From positions 1-64,000 of the forward strand of contig NZ_LASA01000118.1 in the NCBI RefSeq assembly GCF_001562015.1: DNA of 64,000 nucleotides, given 5' to 3'. Shown one piece after another: positions 38,401 to 45,640 of this stretch. Each line of letters starts with the position of its first letter. Position 1 is the first letter of the stretch. Origin of the DNA: Endozoicomonas arenosclerae (GTDB taxonomy: Bacteria > Pseudomonadota > Gammaproteobacteria > Pseudomonadales > Endozoicomonadaceae). The notes beneath the pieces were generated by a model. The model was not told the origin of the DNA. It worked only from the letters and a program-made list of their open reading frames with translations, and did not search any database. Position numbers and translations under genes: made by a program.

Positions 38401-38856
38401 GTGATCTGTCATTCCACCCCTGACTTCAATGACCAGTTCATTCTCTTCAAAGTTCTGGGTGAACCTGAATACCCCTTCATCGCCAACCTTTAGTACCTTT
38501 GTATATTTTTGAGCGACGTCATCATCACCTGTTTCAAACAGATCAACACTGGAAACGCCACCGTCGACGCCAGAAAGTACGTCTGAGAACCCTTCAGAAG
38601 GAACGTTATAGCCCGCTCTGGCTTGAGCCTGGTCAGGGTAGGTAGTTGTAAAGGAGTTGGGTATTGGTTGATGGTTTTCACCTAAAGTCGGTTTAACCAC
38701 TACCTCACTCTGGGTAAATTCCGCATGTCCGTCGCTTGGAATATCAACAGACTTTGTCTGAAGCTTGCGATCGGCCAGTGCCTGTGTGCCAATGATGGAA
38801 GAGCTGATTGCAACGGCCACAGCAAGGCTCAATGCATTGGGGCGAGCATTTGTCAT
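29407..38856 (-). CDS. Giant exported repeat/coiled-coil protein with mucin-like tail
   Basis: A 3149-residue protein of no recognised family. A signal peptide (residues 1-28, ending TQALA) leads to a partly globular region (29-480), then coiled coil. Residues 628-1489 are 18 tandem repeats of 47 or 50 residues with core LEGELGLHPDAGDSVDDRTQ; more diverged copies of the same unit extend to about residue 2150. A likely globular region (2330-2900) has a hydrophobic pair near 2700-2750. The last 250 residues are Thr/Ser-rich with four acidic motifs around W2912, W2976, W3078 and W3139. No sortase signal, autotransporter barrel or lipobox is seen, so the anchoring and export route beyond Sec are unclear. 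GAGG is 7 nt before ATG 38856. A surface or host-contact role is only a guess. Confidence 0.85.
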   Translation of the reverse strand: MTNARPNALSLAVAVAISSSIIGTQALADRKLQTKSVDIPSDGHAEFTQSEVVVKPTLGENHQPIPNSFTTTYPDQAQARAGYNVPSEGFSDVLSGVDGGVSSVDLFETGDDDVAQKYTKVLKVGDEGVFRFTQNFEENELVIEVRGGMTDHDSVEAVRAQLVGNDQLEPLTKISNPGQLAGVLKGANGRAGNLGAGDNYVALVTIEVEEVEVNGRTFMRLISSGDQPPELQRLGQSLFVNDEALLAAATSAYTQVHVLGEDLQQEALTELLAYQKPVGYVVHVEDDAQAYPVPEGYPKLEVTQAPGEIIVFHGQKLNPADAAFVEGLYNLKEAVEGDQPAPAVTTQVKKDKVKSYQYIIRSRQMELLEEFAAALVAQHDAVLDEEKLQTLAYYEYLQQALSSATPDGDDEFEFTRAHIKVSSWAITPTWMKVQLAKFFSFKPSLQGLLANQQFIQQFMPVVTGVAAAAYGDDKEFAIKVIGDMTKQLLEMENKLEQLQAKEGELARLRNQLQTATERANASDEEKLRAQQLKQQVEDQLEQVRRELEQQRDRVQELQQEADRIPELQAQVDEARKEAAVARNREFAQQLNIQDWDDTKELDEQNRLIQERVRELNQQVADAVRAQDDTVKQKLALIEAELGLQPDDGDSVDDRTQAIQNRLQQQAEEAGQEAARTEAAIKAKLAILEGELGLHPGPDDSVDARTQAIQNRLQQQAADADEATQAAIKAKLAILEGELGLHPDAGDSVDDRTEALRNRLQQQVANAGQEAERTAAAIKAKLAILEGELGLHPDAGDSVDDRTQAIQNRLQQQAADAAEQTQAAVKEKLALFEARLGLNPDAGDSVDDRTEALQNRLQRLTTGAREETEAAVKAKLTVIEGELGLHPDAGDSVDDRTEAIRNRLQQQAAEADEQTQTAIKEKLAVLEGELGLHPDAGDTVDDRTQALQNRLQQQAAEVREQSEAAVKAKLAVLEGELGLQPDDGDSVDDRTQALQNRLQQQTAHAAQEAARTEAAIKEKLAVLEGELGLHPAPDDSVDARTQAIQNRLQQQAAEADETTQAAIKEKLANLEGELDLHPDAGDTVDDRTQALQNRLQQQVEHAGLEAQRTAAAIKEKLAIIEGELGLHPDDGDSVDDRTQAIQNRLQQHAADADEQTQAAIKEKLAVLEGELGLHPDAGDTVDERTDALQTRLQRQADEVREQSEVAVKAKLAILEGELGLHPDAGDSVDDRTQAIQNRLQQQAAETDERVQAAVKEKLALLEGELGLHPDAGDSVDDRTQALQNRLQQQAADVREQSEAAVKAKLAVLEGELGLQPDDGDSVDDRTQALQNRLQQQAAHAGQEAARTEAALKEKLAILEGELGLHPDAGDSVDDRTQAIQNRLQQQAADADQTTQAAIKEKLAILEGELGLHPDAGDSVDDRTEALRNRLQQQVAQAGEEAQRTAAAIKEKLAILEGELGLHPDDGDSVDDRTQAIQNRLQQQAAQADEQKIADIKARYRAIADQLNIQGFDGDADIDEQQQVLLQRIQQLNAAGGGNEADIKAKQDALAAVLNIELDEDGTVDDRNGVLEEAMQGKVDRVAELEEALEDMRTPGHPQAKPEVEEKLGEVEEALEMDDLDEEDDEYLRRRAISEDMKKYITQARERSEEEAIEVLEILEEKLNLEVDEDDDRAARLAKVREKLAADDLEEGVLDEIEIALRDDDAEAEAPEGTKDEKLQRLRDRLTNEVEDVDERARERQTELLEAAEDKLDIDIDENAEKRGKAFSDDLAGQLDVEFDDDDPDLDDRKGALKAKIQALDDEVGQGYADEGVRRNRNIEIAQQLGIEDFDEAAEIDAQNRVLREKLQQLDGQVDRAGQYTVQERIADIDAELDKQMARLGPKPRYVLDREVAWSRQLLAEAQKELDAVRRKQVDIVGRAGVHPITDDEATTLNQRMKQIQTELGLVPEDEQTTAERVEAIRQHLQGDGAGRRADAVQKLRTATTDLHIHVDGIEGVDDANLEEPQFLDAITAHAANHGVEEVEEVAGKLPETRRKYTQVTDFLNDHDQKHLDVTNAERAQADAQRDLDAKKQEITNFVGDDQPAKTRLQQQKDQLELRLKHANDALPPLRKTLSDHEALLKTTEEAMGLKPTPADEHEARVDALRNKQAQLGGGDGNGGEIHRLTQEQARLEGEIEARQEDFQTRTVRLAEAKEAVEHDGSPFQYTPKQGKVQADMHTYMHDHSLKKQALEAAIGLAESAESSGKEKPNLLTFDFDDEFAPIRLQALVGDDLSFDQARRIVEVFKNLKTAFPAPPPVEEGEVQPISVLEEAQQLADKARAEMKTGAQQYDDEIHGMGASAIHFVEYDPRDLKGFSEYFATHSASGNKIIVLLRDGLISKAELENYMMAARDVAQLQVPDPSPEQIAELRARTLAFEEQYHELEHFLGYKHGVKVADFKSVVKILSEDGVEEFMQRAFNPVAVTTTGPAGMKESVAGMKEYAASVIANYVLDDIAFENGRKTAAFLANIQDTLTPYANTVGMSESDLLKIINGTLMQAHAAAVEHQVFDYWVKPSAFLVQAVSWYFTSYKPLLATNTAWQAAKLSFSNMSFLYLLDLTNRGDYLHRMPTPFQNWMERYGIDLDRSGQYAYHSGIEQVSEVGGLVMPFGKAASSVILLRTGTMLFARQYHANPQMYRSISRLVPQMLKSMSSRQGVQVPLLHRMTPQKVKTLASTTAGVVLGPVTTAGAYAYGLVSGFTYAQTFGAALAAGITYDFFMNDNKVLTQWLGGPLGRGLDSINRWRGVGEADDEYVKRNAVATPQRYGESDAAYAKRVKDSNMMHGWTRNESYLQFRERRDRTMKMFEDGWEKYFKENVPKWSFSHAESIPYSYTLGAFYDWQQGDDKEVPVHDETRTPKPTFTPPPVGNELDDDEDWESTSESTVKPTATSSTSSTSATSATSASSEAPSVTSSVTQTTSAPTPVETPTVAPADLDEDEQWETEATTTTEATITTPSTTSTEALVTSEVVSEPTSSVVQTTTTTESVIKPTTTQTTTSSVTPVTSETPVVTPSATVVSESAVVTEPETTPPAKLDTFEEDEEWETTKPAPVTTSTTTTAATITPATTTSTTTTSTTTTVVPKETPAVKKPDQADLDEFDLDEDWGDDEDIHDEL
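34390..36975 (-). repeat. Tandem repeat array, 18 units in a seven-unit higher-order pattern
   Basis: Eighteen units of 150 or 141 bp lie in frame within the giant gene (residues 628-1489). Units 1, 8 and 15 share LGLQPDDGDS and a 50-residue length ending EAARTE; units 3, 10 and 17 are also 50 long and end RTA; units 7 and 14 end VREQSE. The order therefore repeats every seven units (335 residues, 1005 bp), twice fully plus four units. Confidence 0.85.
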
Positions 38857-39246
38857 TCTACTACCTCAGAGCTGAGTACTTTTATTACCGTGAAAAATGA
38901 TTTCCACACCAGGCGAGGAAGTAATTTCCATTCGCTCTGGGCTGTTTCGGTAAGCTGGTGAGAGAATTTTTAAATACCCAAAACTTTTAGCAGTTAAATG
39001 GAGAGCTGCAAGTTCAAGAGGCCAAATATGTAAATTTTGACCAAGGATTGTGCAAGGATATTGTCTGCTTTTTTGGGACGATTGGCCGTAATCCCCCGTG
39101 GTAGGGTCTATTTAGCGGCAGTTAGGGGGGAGAAGCGATAAAAGTGAATCTTTGCTTGGACTTTGGTTTTATTCTAGTTATATACGACAGTGGTTGCTTG
39201 TAGGGTAGCCGACAAATTGTCGGCTATTTTGAGAGGAAGGTGCCTG
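38857..39246. other. Intergenic region between the V-ATPase operon and the giant gene
   Basis: About 390 bp on the minus strand. A perfect 10-bp stem, TAGCCGACAA / TTGTCGGCTA (39206-39226), lies 20 bp after the V-ATPase A stop and is probably the operon terminator. The giant gene promoter must lie between there and 38857; an AT-rich TATAACTAGAATAAAA stretch on the minus strand near 39160-39182 is the best candidate region. Confidence 0.5.
39206..39226. terminator. Hairpin after the V-ATPase operon
   Basis: TAGCCGACAA, single A, TTGTCGGCTA. Four T's follow on the plus strand only, so on the operon strand it would rely on the stem itself. Confidence 0.5.
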
Positions 39247-41091
39247 TTAAGCGGCGGCTGATGTACTAATGTACAGGTTTCTCAATTCTTCGATTTTCTG
39301 AAGATAACCATTGTATTCCGGGGAACCGTCATGGGAGTAATTGAGGTTCTTGAAGAGGCCGGTCAGCTTCACAAAGTAGTCTCTGGCCACTTCCTTGTCT
39401 TTAAAGGTGTACTGCTGGCGGATCAAGCTGACGACCAGCTCAAAGCAGGCTTTCTGACGGCTCAGAGGGCAGCTGCTGTCAACGTCGTCAAAGGCATCCT
39501 GCTGCAGGTAAACCATGTCCAGGAAGAAGGATTTCTGGAAGGTCACATAGTCTTCCAGGGTAATACCTTCTTCGCCGGTGACCTGCATCATCTGATTAAT
39601 GCTGTCGCCTTTGACCAGCAGGGCCTGCATTTCCTTCACCGTGTCTACCCATTCCGCAGACAAGTTGTTGCCATACCATTCGGACAACTGGTCAAGGTAA
39701 CGGGACCAGGAAATCAGAGGGTCAATAGCCGGATAGAAACGTTTGTAGGCTCTATCGTACGAAAGTCCTAGGAATGTTTTAACAGTACTCAGAGTAGCCT
39801 GGGTGACCGGTTCTTCGAAATTACCACCGGCAGGCGATACAGAGCCCACCATGGTCAGGGAGCCTTCGTCACCTTCTTCGTTGCGGATTACACCACAGCG
39901 CTCATACACACCCTTAATGGCTGAGTCCATGTAAGCTGGAAAGCCTTCTTCGCCAGGAATCTCTTCCAGACGGTTGGAGGTTTCTCGCATCGCCTGTGCC
40001 CAGCGGGAAGTGGAATCAGCCAGAGCCAGCACGTTGTAGCCCATCTGACGATAGTACTCACCCAGAGTCAGGCCGGTGTAAATAGAGGCTTCACGGGCCG
40101 CTACAGGCATGGATGAGGTATTGCAGATGATGACGGTACGGTCGATCAGGGAACCGCCGGTTGTCGGGTCTTGCAGATGTGGGAACTCCTCAATGGTTTC
40201 TACAACCTCACCTGCACGTTCTCCACAGGCTGTTACGATTACGATGTCAGCATCGCAGTAACGGGAGAAAGAGTGCTGTAATACGGTCTTGCCTGAACCA
40301 AATGGGCCAGGGATGCAGCCGGTACCGCCACGGGCAATCGGGAAGAAGGTATCCACGATTCTCTGGGTGGTGACCAGTGGGGTATTAGGATACTGACGTT
40401 CAGTTTTGCCTTTTCGGGTCAGGGTTTCAGAGATGGAATGACGCACAGGCCATTTCTGAACCATGGTCAGATCTATTTCTTCGCCCCGGTGATTTCTGAC
40501 TTTGGCAACAACAGTATCAACGGAGAAGGAGCCTTCCTGAATCCAGATGACTTCCACTTCACCTTCGGTGTTGAAAGGAATCATGATTCTGTGGGTAAAG
40601 CGACCTTCAGGCACCGTACCAAAGGTTTCACCGGCGTGCAGTTTGTCACCTATTTTGGCTACTGCTGTGAAAGCCCAGTTCTGACTGCGATCCAGAGCTT
40701 GTATCTGAACACCGCGTTGCAGGAATTTACCGTGCAGGGAAGCCAGTCTTTCCAGTGGGTTTTGTAGGCCATCGTAAATCATGGAGAGGATACCAGGACC
40801 CAGCTCAAGGGAGAGCAGCTGGCCTGTCTGGATAATCGCATCGCCCACGGCCACGCCACGGGTATCTTCGTAAACCTGAATATCGGCGATATCGCCACGA
40901 ACCCTGAGGACTTCTGCCATCAGCTGTTCTTCAACCTGCTCATTGGCACGGCGGCTGGGCATGACATAAACCACTTCGTTTTTAGTCAGTGGTTTGCTAC
41001 CCAGACTTTTGATGGTGATGATATCACCCATCACGGCAACAACGCGGGCCGAAGCCTGTTGTTCCAGTTCAGTGTTTGTCTGTTCACTCAT
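39247..41091 (-). CDS. atpA: V-type ATP synthase/ATPase subunit A (catalytic)
   Basis: A 614-residue catalytic subunit of the V1 sector. The P-loop is GPFGSGKTVLQH, preceded by RGGTGCIPG; ACGERAGEVVE, LADSTSRWAQAMRE and the SPAGGNFEEPVTQ block are typical of A subunits. The non-homologous insert before the P-loop (VRHSISETLTRKGKTERQ) is present. I start at ATG 41091 where homology begins; ATG 41124 upstream has no binding site. It is the last gene of the operon, 86 bp after the DUF2764 gene. Confidence 0.95.
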   Translation of the reverse strand: MSEQTNTELEQQASARVVAVMGDIITIKSLGSKPLTKNEVVYVMPSRRANEQVEEQLMAEVLRVRGDIADIQVYEDTRGVAVGDAIIQTGQLLSLELGPGILSMIYDGLQNPLERLASLHGKFLQRGVQIQALDRSQNWAFTAVAKIGDKLHAGETFGTVPEGRFTHRIMIPFNTEGEVEVIWIQEGSFSVDTVVAKVRNHRGEEIDLTMVQKWPVRHSISETLTRKGKTERQYPNTPLVTTQRIVDTFFPIARGGTGCIPGPFGSGKTVLQHSFSRYCDADIVIVTACGERAGEVVETIEEFPHLQDPTTGGSLIDRTVIICNTSSMPVAAREASIYTGLTLGEYYRQMGYNVLALADSTSRWAQAMRETSNRLEEIPGEEGFPAYMDSAIKGVYERCGVIRNEEGDEGSLTMVGSVSPAGGNFEEPVTQATLSTVKTFLGLSYDRAYKRFYPAIDPLISWSRYLDQLSEWYGNNLSAEWVDTVKEMQALLVKGDSINQMMQVTGEEGITLEDYVTFQKSFFLDMVYLQQDAFDDVDSSCPLSRQKACFELVVSLIRQQYTFKDKEVARDYFVKLTGLFKNLNYSHDGSPEYNGYLQKIEELRNLYISTSAAA

Positions 41092-41177
41092 TGGAGTTTT
41101 CCAAAGCTGTTTACTGCTTACCATAAAATGGCTGTCTCAAGCTCTTTATACCGGTGTAAGAGCGGACGGCACTTTTC

Positions 41178-41864
41178 TCATGGCTGTCCTGGCAACTGGT
41201 TAAGAAATTCCCCCAGGGCCAGGTCGGTCAGTTCGTTAAAGCGTTCCAGAGCCTGCTCACCGTCATAGGCTGTCCAGCGGGCCACCAGATTCCAACGCAG
41301 CACGTAAATAACAACCGCTTCAAAATCGAAGCTGTGCTGTCTGCCAGCGTCGTCCAGTCGGCGCCATACGGATTCCAGCAGGGTTTTCTCCAGTGTGAGA
41401 TAGTCCTGCTTATTCAGGCAGTCAATGGCCTGTGGAATCCAGGGAAAGGCATGCTGCAGACCCAGGGTTGGATTGCTCCAGTTGCGACGGATGTAGGCGT
41501 AGCGAGTACCATAGCTCCACTGAGGGTCGCCGGGTGCCTGCTTGCCCTGCATTTTACGGCGCAGAGCTGCCATCACGGTTCTCATATCCAGTCGCCAGTT
41601 CACCAGATCACGCAAGGTCTGACTGGGCAGCTCAGCATGAAGTCGGGCTGCCAGCTTGATCAGGGCTGCTTCATCAACATCATCACCCAGGTGGCTCCAG
41701 TGCATCAGCTGTTCCACTTTGATCAGGGTATCCCTGTCTTCCTGGTTCAGCATGGACAAGCGTCGATCCAACTGCAGGCGCGAGATTGGAGTGATCTTGC
41801 TGTCAAACAGGGAATCAATGTGTGGCAACGAAGTCAGCAGGGTGTAATAGGCATTTTCTGCCAT
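41178..41864 (-). CDS. DUF2764 protein of bacterial V-type ATPases
   Basis: A 228-residue helical protein that begins YYTLLTSLPHIDSLFDSK. DUF2764 proteins are encoded between the E and A genes of V-type ATPases in Chlamydia and some other bacteria, exactly the position here, and are thought to take the place of the missing C (d-type) subunit. No TM helix is visible. AGGAG lies 6 nt before ATG 41864. The functional assignment rests on position and family. Confidence 0.85.
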   Translation of the reverse strand: MAENAYYTLLTSLPHIDSLFDSKITPISRLQLDRRLSMLNQEDRDTLIKVEQLMHWSHLGDDVDEAALIKLAARLHAELPSQTLRDLVNWRLDMRTVMAALRRKMQGKQAPGDPQWSYGTRYAYIRRNWSNPTLGLQHAFPWIPQAIDCLNKQDYLTLEKTLLESVWRRLDDAGRQHSFDFEAVVIYVLRWNLVARWTAYDGEQALERFNELTDLALGEFLNQLPGQP

Positions 41865-41888
41865 CTCAATCTCCTCGAAAGAACGTTA

Positions 41889-41975
41889 GAAGTTGACAGC
41901 TTTCAGATTGCAGTTGTGAGAAGAAGACTCTACTCATTACTTCAAACTGTTAACTCCTAACTGCTCACTTCAAAC
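41889..41975. repeat. GTTAAC-type patch between V-ATPase genes
   Basis: AGTTGACAGCTTTCAG at the start and CTGTTAACTCC plus CTTCAAACTT at the end resemble the patch at 24087-24150 (AGTTAACAGCTTTCAG and CTGTTAACTTCAAACTTT). It fills the gap between the E and DUF2764 genes. Confidence 0.5.
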
Positions 41976-42662
41976 TTACTTGACGATGCCTTCCAGCAAT
42001 GCCCTGAAACGAGGCTGCAGGTGTCTCAGAAGAACAGCCGTAACGGTTTCGTCACTCAGTTCAACTTCGATGTCCTTGTCGTGCAGACGGAACTTGATGC
42101 CGCTCTGGTCCATCTGGCCCACAGAGAAAGTCACGCCTTCCTGAAGCATATCCGCAGCCTGACCGGTCACGAACTCCAGTAGAGGACCCTGTTTTACCAG
42201 ATCCGGATTTTCACGGAGCTCTGCAACGCCAATCACCTTGCGAGGAAGAACGACTTCGAGGTTCTTCTCTCCGTGCAGGTTATTTTCAGCGGCCACTTCC
42301 AGAATCATCTGCTTGAGCACTTTTTCTTTCTCTAAAGAGCCGCTGACCAGTGCACTGATCTGCCCGGAGAAGGTTTCCAGCAGATAATCTTTCAGTTCCA
42401 GCACGGCATTGCGCTCGGCCAGCTGAAGGGCTTCCTGGCCGGCTTTGGTGATGAAGTCGGCTTCTTCACGGGCCTTGCTGACAATGGCGTCTGCTTTTGC
42501 CTGAGCCTCTCGAATCAGTTCAGCTGCGTTGTCCTGGGCTTCGGTGACAATCTGGGCAGCCTGATTCCGGCCATCCTGAACACCCTGGTTACGCAGTTTT
42601 TCGATCAGCTCCTGGACACCCACAGAGACTCTCTGGCCGCCAGGATTGATTGCTGCTGTCAT
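41976..42662 (-). CDS. atpE: V-type ATPase subunit E (peripheral stalk)
   Basis: A 228-residue stalk subunit. The N-terminal half is a long helix rich in Ala, Gln and Glu (QAAQIVTEAQDNAAELIREA), as expected for the right-handed coiled stalk, and the C-terminal half is the globular head. AGAGGA precedes ATG 42662. It is the fifth gene of the operon. Confidence 0.88.
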   Translation of the reverse strand: MTAAINPGGQRVSVGVQELIEKLRNQGVQDGRNQAAQIVTEAQDNAAELIREAQAKADAIVSKAREEADFITKAGQEALQLAERNAVLELKDYLLETFSGQISALVSGSLEKEKVLKQMILEVAAENNLHGEKNLEVVLPRKVIGVAELRENPDLVKQGPLLEFVTGQAADMLQEGVTFSVGQMDQSGIKFRLHDKDIEVELSDETVTAVLLRHLQPRFRALLEGIVK

Positions 42663-42668
42663 AATTTA

Positions 42669-42726
42669 TTCCTCTGGTTAACAGTGCACGGGGTTAACCG
42701 TCCACTGTCTACTGTTTGATGGTTAA
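42669..42726. repeat. GTTAAC motifs between atpK and atpE
   Basis: GGTTAAC at 42677, GGGTTAACCG at 42693 and GGTTAACGG at 42721 lie in a 68-bp gap inside the operon. They resemble the other GTTAAC patches. Confidence 0.4.
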
Positions 42727-42730
42727 CGGA

Positions 42731-43180
42731 TCAGGCAACAATCTGCTGACCCAGAACCAGAGCAAATACGAAGGCGAATACCGCAAAACCTTCAACAATC
42801 GCAGCAGGCGCAATGGACAGACCAAAGACTTCTGGTTTGTTCTTGGAGGCATTGATACAAGCAGCAACAGCCTGACCCTGATAGATTGCAGAGTACATCA
42901 GGGCGATACCGGTCAGCAGACCAATACCCAGCAGGCCTGGAGCACTGTTGCCGGATACACCGATACCACTGAGGGTGAACATGATCACGATGCCATAAAT
43001 GACCTGAGAGGAAGGCATGGCAGACAGACCAATGAATTTACCGTAACCACTTTCAACGTCGAGCATGGCGCCACAGGCTGCCTGGCCAGCGACAGAACAG
43101 CCAATTGCTGAACCCACAGCACCCAGTGCAACCGGTGCAAATACGCCTATCCAGCCCAGGGCCAAGATCAGATTATCCAT
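42731..43180 (-). CDS. atpK: V-type ATPase subunit K (rotor proteolipid)
   Basis: A 149-residue four-helix proteolipid, a duplicated hairpin. The ion-carrying glutamate is E130 in PAAIVEGFAVFAF; the first hairpin lacks an acid and has S58, Q59 and Y62 in MPSSQVIYG. Q101 lies in IYQGQA. These correspond, with constant offsets, to Thr64, Gln65, Tyr68, Gln110 and Glu139 of the sodium-binding E. hirae NtpK. The gap to atpI is 2 bp. Confidence 0.93.
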   Translation of the reverse strand: MDNLILALGWIGVFAPVALGAVGSAIGCSVAGQAACGAMLDVESGYGKFIGLSAMPSSQVIYGIVIMFTLSGIGVSGNSAPGLLGIGLLTGIALMYSAIYQGQAVAACINASKNKPEVFGLSIAPAAIVEGFAVFAFVFALVLGQQIVA

Positions 43181-43182
43181 GG

Positions 43183-44991
43183 TTAGTCCTCTTGCTTTCT
43201 AAAAGATTTGAATGGGTAGCCCTCGTCGGACAGACCCCAGTTAACGAATTCAATAACATTGAGACGCATGCCGTGTACGACACCGCTCATGATGCAAAGG
43301 GCAAAGTTGAGTGCGTGGCCCAGTAGCAGAATCAGACCGCTGAACAACACTCCGGTGACAGGGCTGGAATCCAGCACGTCCATAGCCAGGGTGTTGAACG
43401 TCATGGCCAGGGATGCACCGGAAAGACCCAGGGCAAACAGACGCATGTAACTCAGGACGTCACCAAAAGCGGATGTGATGTTGTAAACCGCCTTCAGGCC
43501 GTCAAGACCTCTGAGGAACAGACTGCCAATGGAGCGAACCGGTCGGGTGCTGGTGAACAGGAACACCAGCAATGCACCCATGATCAGACCTGCAGGACCG
43601 AGACGATCAGCGAAGATAACCGGCAGGGTTTTCGTCGTACCCAGCCAGATCGACAGTCCTGATCCCATAATCAAGGCCCAGCCCAGGGGGGCGAGTGCAT
43701 AGCTGCTCCCTCGGTTGACCAAAGCGGTCATAAGGTTAGCGATGATCAGGTGAGCCACTCCGACAAAGACTGACAGCTTCATCATGGCGTTGTAATCATT
43801 GAGGTCTACGAAGGCCAGATGCCCCAGAACGCCCCCCGTACCGGGGGCAACACCGAAGTAACTGCCAATCAGTACGCCCCAGACCACACCAGCGGCGGAC
43901 ATGAAGTAAGCCAGATTCATCAGACGTGAACCGGCCTCGGTCTTTTTCAGTTTCTTGCGGAACATGAAGACGATGCCGCCAAACAGCAAACTGTATAGGG
44001 CGTCGCTCATGATCATGGCGAAGAAAAGGGAGAACGAATAGAAGACCAGGTTGCCCGGATCCCAGGTGCGGTAATTGGGTGTCTGGAAAAAGCCCAGAGC
44101 ATCGGCCCCACCGCCAATACTGTTGGATTTTTCCAGCAGGGTAGGTGGGTTGTCTTCGGTCGTTGGCTCTTCAAAAATGGCAGCAACGTCATTCTCAAGA
44201 CAGAAGGACTCCACTGCATTTTTTTCAGATACCGCTAGCCAGCCCTGAACCAGAAAGAAGGTTTCTTCATCCTGGGTACCGCTGCTGGCTTCTTCCAGTG
44301 CTGCCTGATCTTGTTTTGCGGCAACTGCCTGACCTAACAGGTAGTTCCAGCGAGTCAGTGCCTCGCGTTCTGCCAGAAGCTCCTCCAGAAGATGCTCGGA
44401 CTCTTCCAGCTCCATTTCGAGTCTGGAGAGGGGCACCATACCCACGTGGGAGCGAGGAACGGGTAGCAGGTCTTCAGCCGGTTCTGCTGCAGAGACCACG
44501 ATCACATAGGCTTCGCGGTGATCCCGATGAATTTCTTCCCAGGGCAGGTCATTGTCCTTCAGGGCTTCGGAGAGAGTCTCCATTTCACCCAGAGGAACGA
44601 CGTAGAACCAGAAGCGCTGACCGTCGAGGTCAGACAGCTTGGGAAAGCTGAATTCACCCCATGGACGCACTTCCCGGATTCGCTCAACCAGTTTATCGCG
44701 GGCATCGGACACTTCCCGGACGGAAGCCTTGTTGTCCAGAACTTCGGCTACCACCTGATCAATACAGACCTGGTTTTTGTCCTTGAGCTGTCGTCGGGTA
44801 CGGGGTGAACGCTCCAGCCAGGCCAGAGCTTCACTGGCCTGAGCCGGTTGCATGCGCAGGCTTTGATCCACTGTTTTGTCTGACAGTGGAATCAGGTGCA
44901 TGCAGCCCAGAGCCTGAAGCCCCTGCAGAATCCGGGACTTATCTTCCCCGGGTCCGTACAGAGTAATCTTATTCAGTCGTTTAATAGCCAT
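43183..44991 (-). CDS. atpI: V-type ATPase subunit I (a-type membrane stator)
   Basis: A 602-residue subunit with an N-terminal cytosolic part containing two coiled-coil arms (to about residue 310) and a C-terminal part with seven or eight membrane helices. FALGLSGASLAMTFNTLA and LLLGHALNFALCIMSGVVHGMRL belong to the channel helices that carry the essential arginine in this family. Its start overlaps atpD by 11 nt. Confidence 0.92.
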   Translation of the reverse strand: MAIKRLNKITLYGPGEDKSRILQGLQALGCMHLIPLSDKTVDQSLRMQPAQASEALAWLERSPRTRRQLKDKNQVCIDQVVAEVLDNKASVREVSDARDKLVERIREVRPWGEFSFPKLSDLDGQRFWFYVVPLGEMETLSEALKDNDLPWEEIHRDHREAYVIVVSAAEPAEDLLPVPRSHVGMVPLSRLEMELEESEHLLEELLAEREALTRWNYLLGQAVAAKQDQAALEEASSGTQDEETFFLVQGWLAVSEKNAVESFCLENDVAAIFEEPTTEDNPPTLLEKSNSIGGGADALGFFQTPNYRTWDPGNLVFYSFSLFFAMIMSDALYSLLFGGIVFMFRKKLKKTEAGSRLMNLAYFMSAAGVVWGVLIGSYFGVAPGTGGVLGHLAFVDLNDYNAMMKLSVFVGVAHLIIANLMTALVNRGSSYALAPLGWALIMGSGLSIWLGTTKTLPVIFADRLGPAGLIMGALLVFLFTSTRPVRSIGSLFLRGLDGLKAVYNITSAFGDVLSYMRLFALGLSGASLAMTFNTLAMDVLDSSPVTGVLFSGLILLLGHALNFALCIMSGVVHGMRLNVIEFVNWGLSDEGYPFKSFRKQED

Positions 44992-45637
44992 TGACGTCTG
45001 CCTCCCCTGATTCCAGTTCCCGGGCCTTGGCCATTCTGGCTTCCTGAGCCAGCACTTTGCCCTTGGAGAGTTTGGCGTTCATAACACTGGCACGATCCTG
45101 GTCAGACAGGTAAATCTGAATTTTCTGGATACTCTTCCGGGTTTGTGGAATCAGTACCTTGGAAAACAGATTGACCCTCTGGGATGTGGTCCGAGTGGCC
45201 TTGTCCAGTTCTTTATGGCGCAAGACCCGCACCTGGTATTCAATGCGCAGGCGCACCATCTGCTGGAGCAGGTCTACCAGAAAGTCGACCCAGACCGGCT
45301 TGGCCAGATCACTGTATGGCTTCACACTGATGGAGATATTCTCTACCTTGGGTACAGCAGTACCGACAATGTTTTCATCAATCAGAGTGACATTTGTGAC
45401 CTTGACCAGTCCTTCGACGGGAACGTCTTCACGGGCCAGCATAGGGAGCTGTTCCCTGACCAGACGCTCGACGTCTGCCAGATGTGACCGGGTTTCTGCC
45501 AGCGCCTCTTCAGCCTTTTTACGCTCAGCCATTAACTGCTGGCGCTTCAATTCCAGTGCCGGCAGATAACGGTTATAAGTCTTAAGGCTGCGCTTCTCTT
45601 TATTCAGCGAGCTTTTGTTGAGGGCTACCTTGGCCAT
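44981..45637 (-). CDS. atpD: V-type ATPase subunit D (central shaft)
   Basis: A 218-residue shaft subunit, almost wholly helical, with long N- and C-terminal helices. RVNLFSKVLIPQTRKSIQKI is the conserved C-terminal helix start. It begins 3 bp after the atpB stop with AGAGG upstream, so the two are co-translated. Confidence 0.9.
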   Translation of the reverse strand: MAKVALNKSSLNKEKRSLKTYNRYLPALELKRQQLMAERKKAEEALAETRSHLADVERLVREQLPMLAREDVPVEGLVKVTNVTLIDENIVGTAVPKVENISISVKPYSDLAKPVWVDFLVDLLQQMVRLRIEYQVRVLRHKELDKATRTTSQRVNLFSKVLIPQTRKSIQKIQIYLSDQDRASVMNAKLSKGKVLAQEARMAKARELESGEADVNGY

Positions 45638-45640
45638 GGT

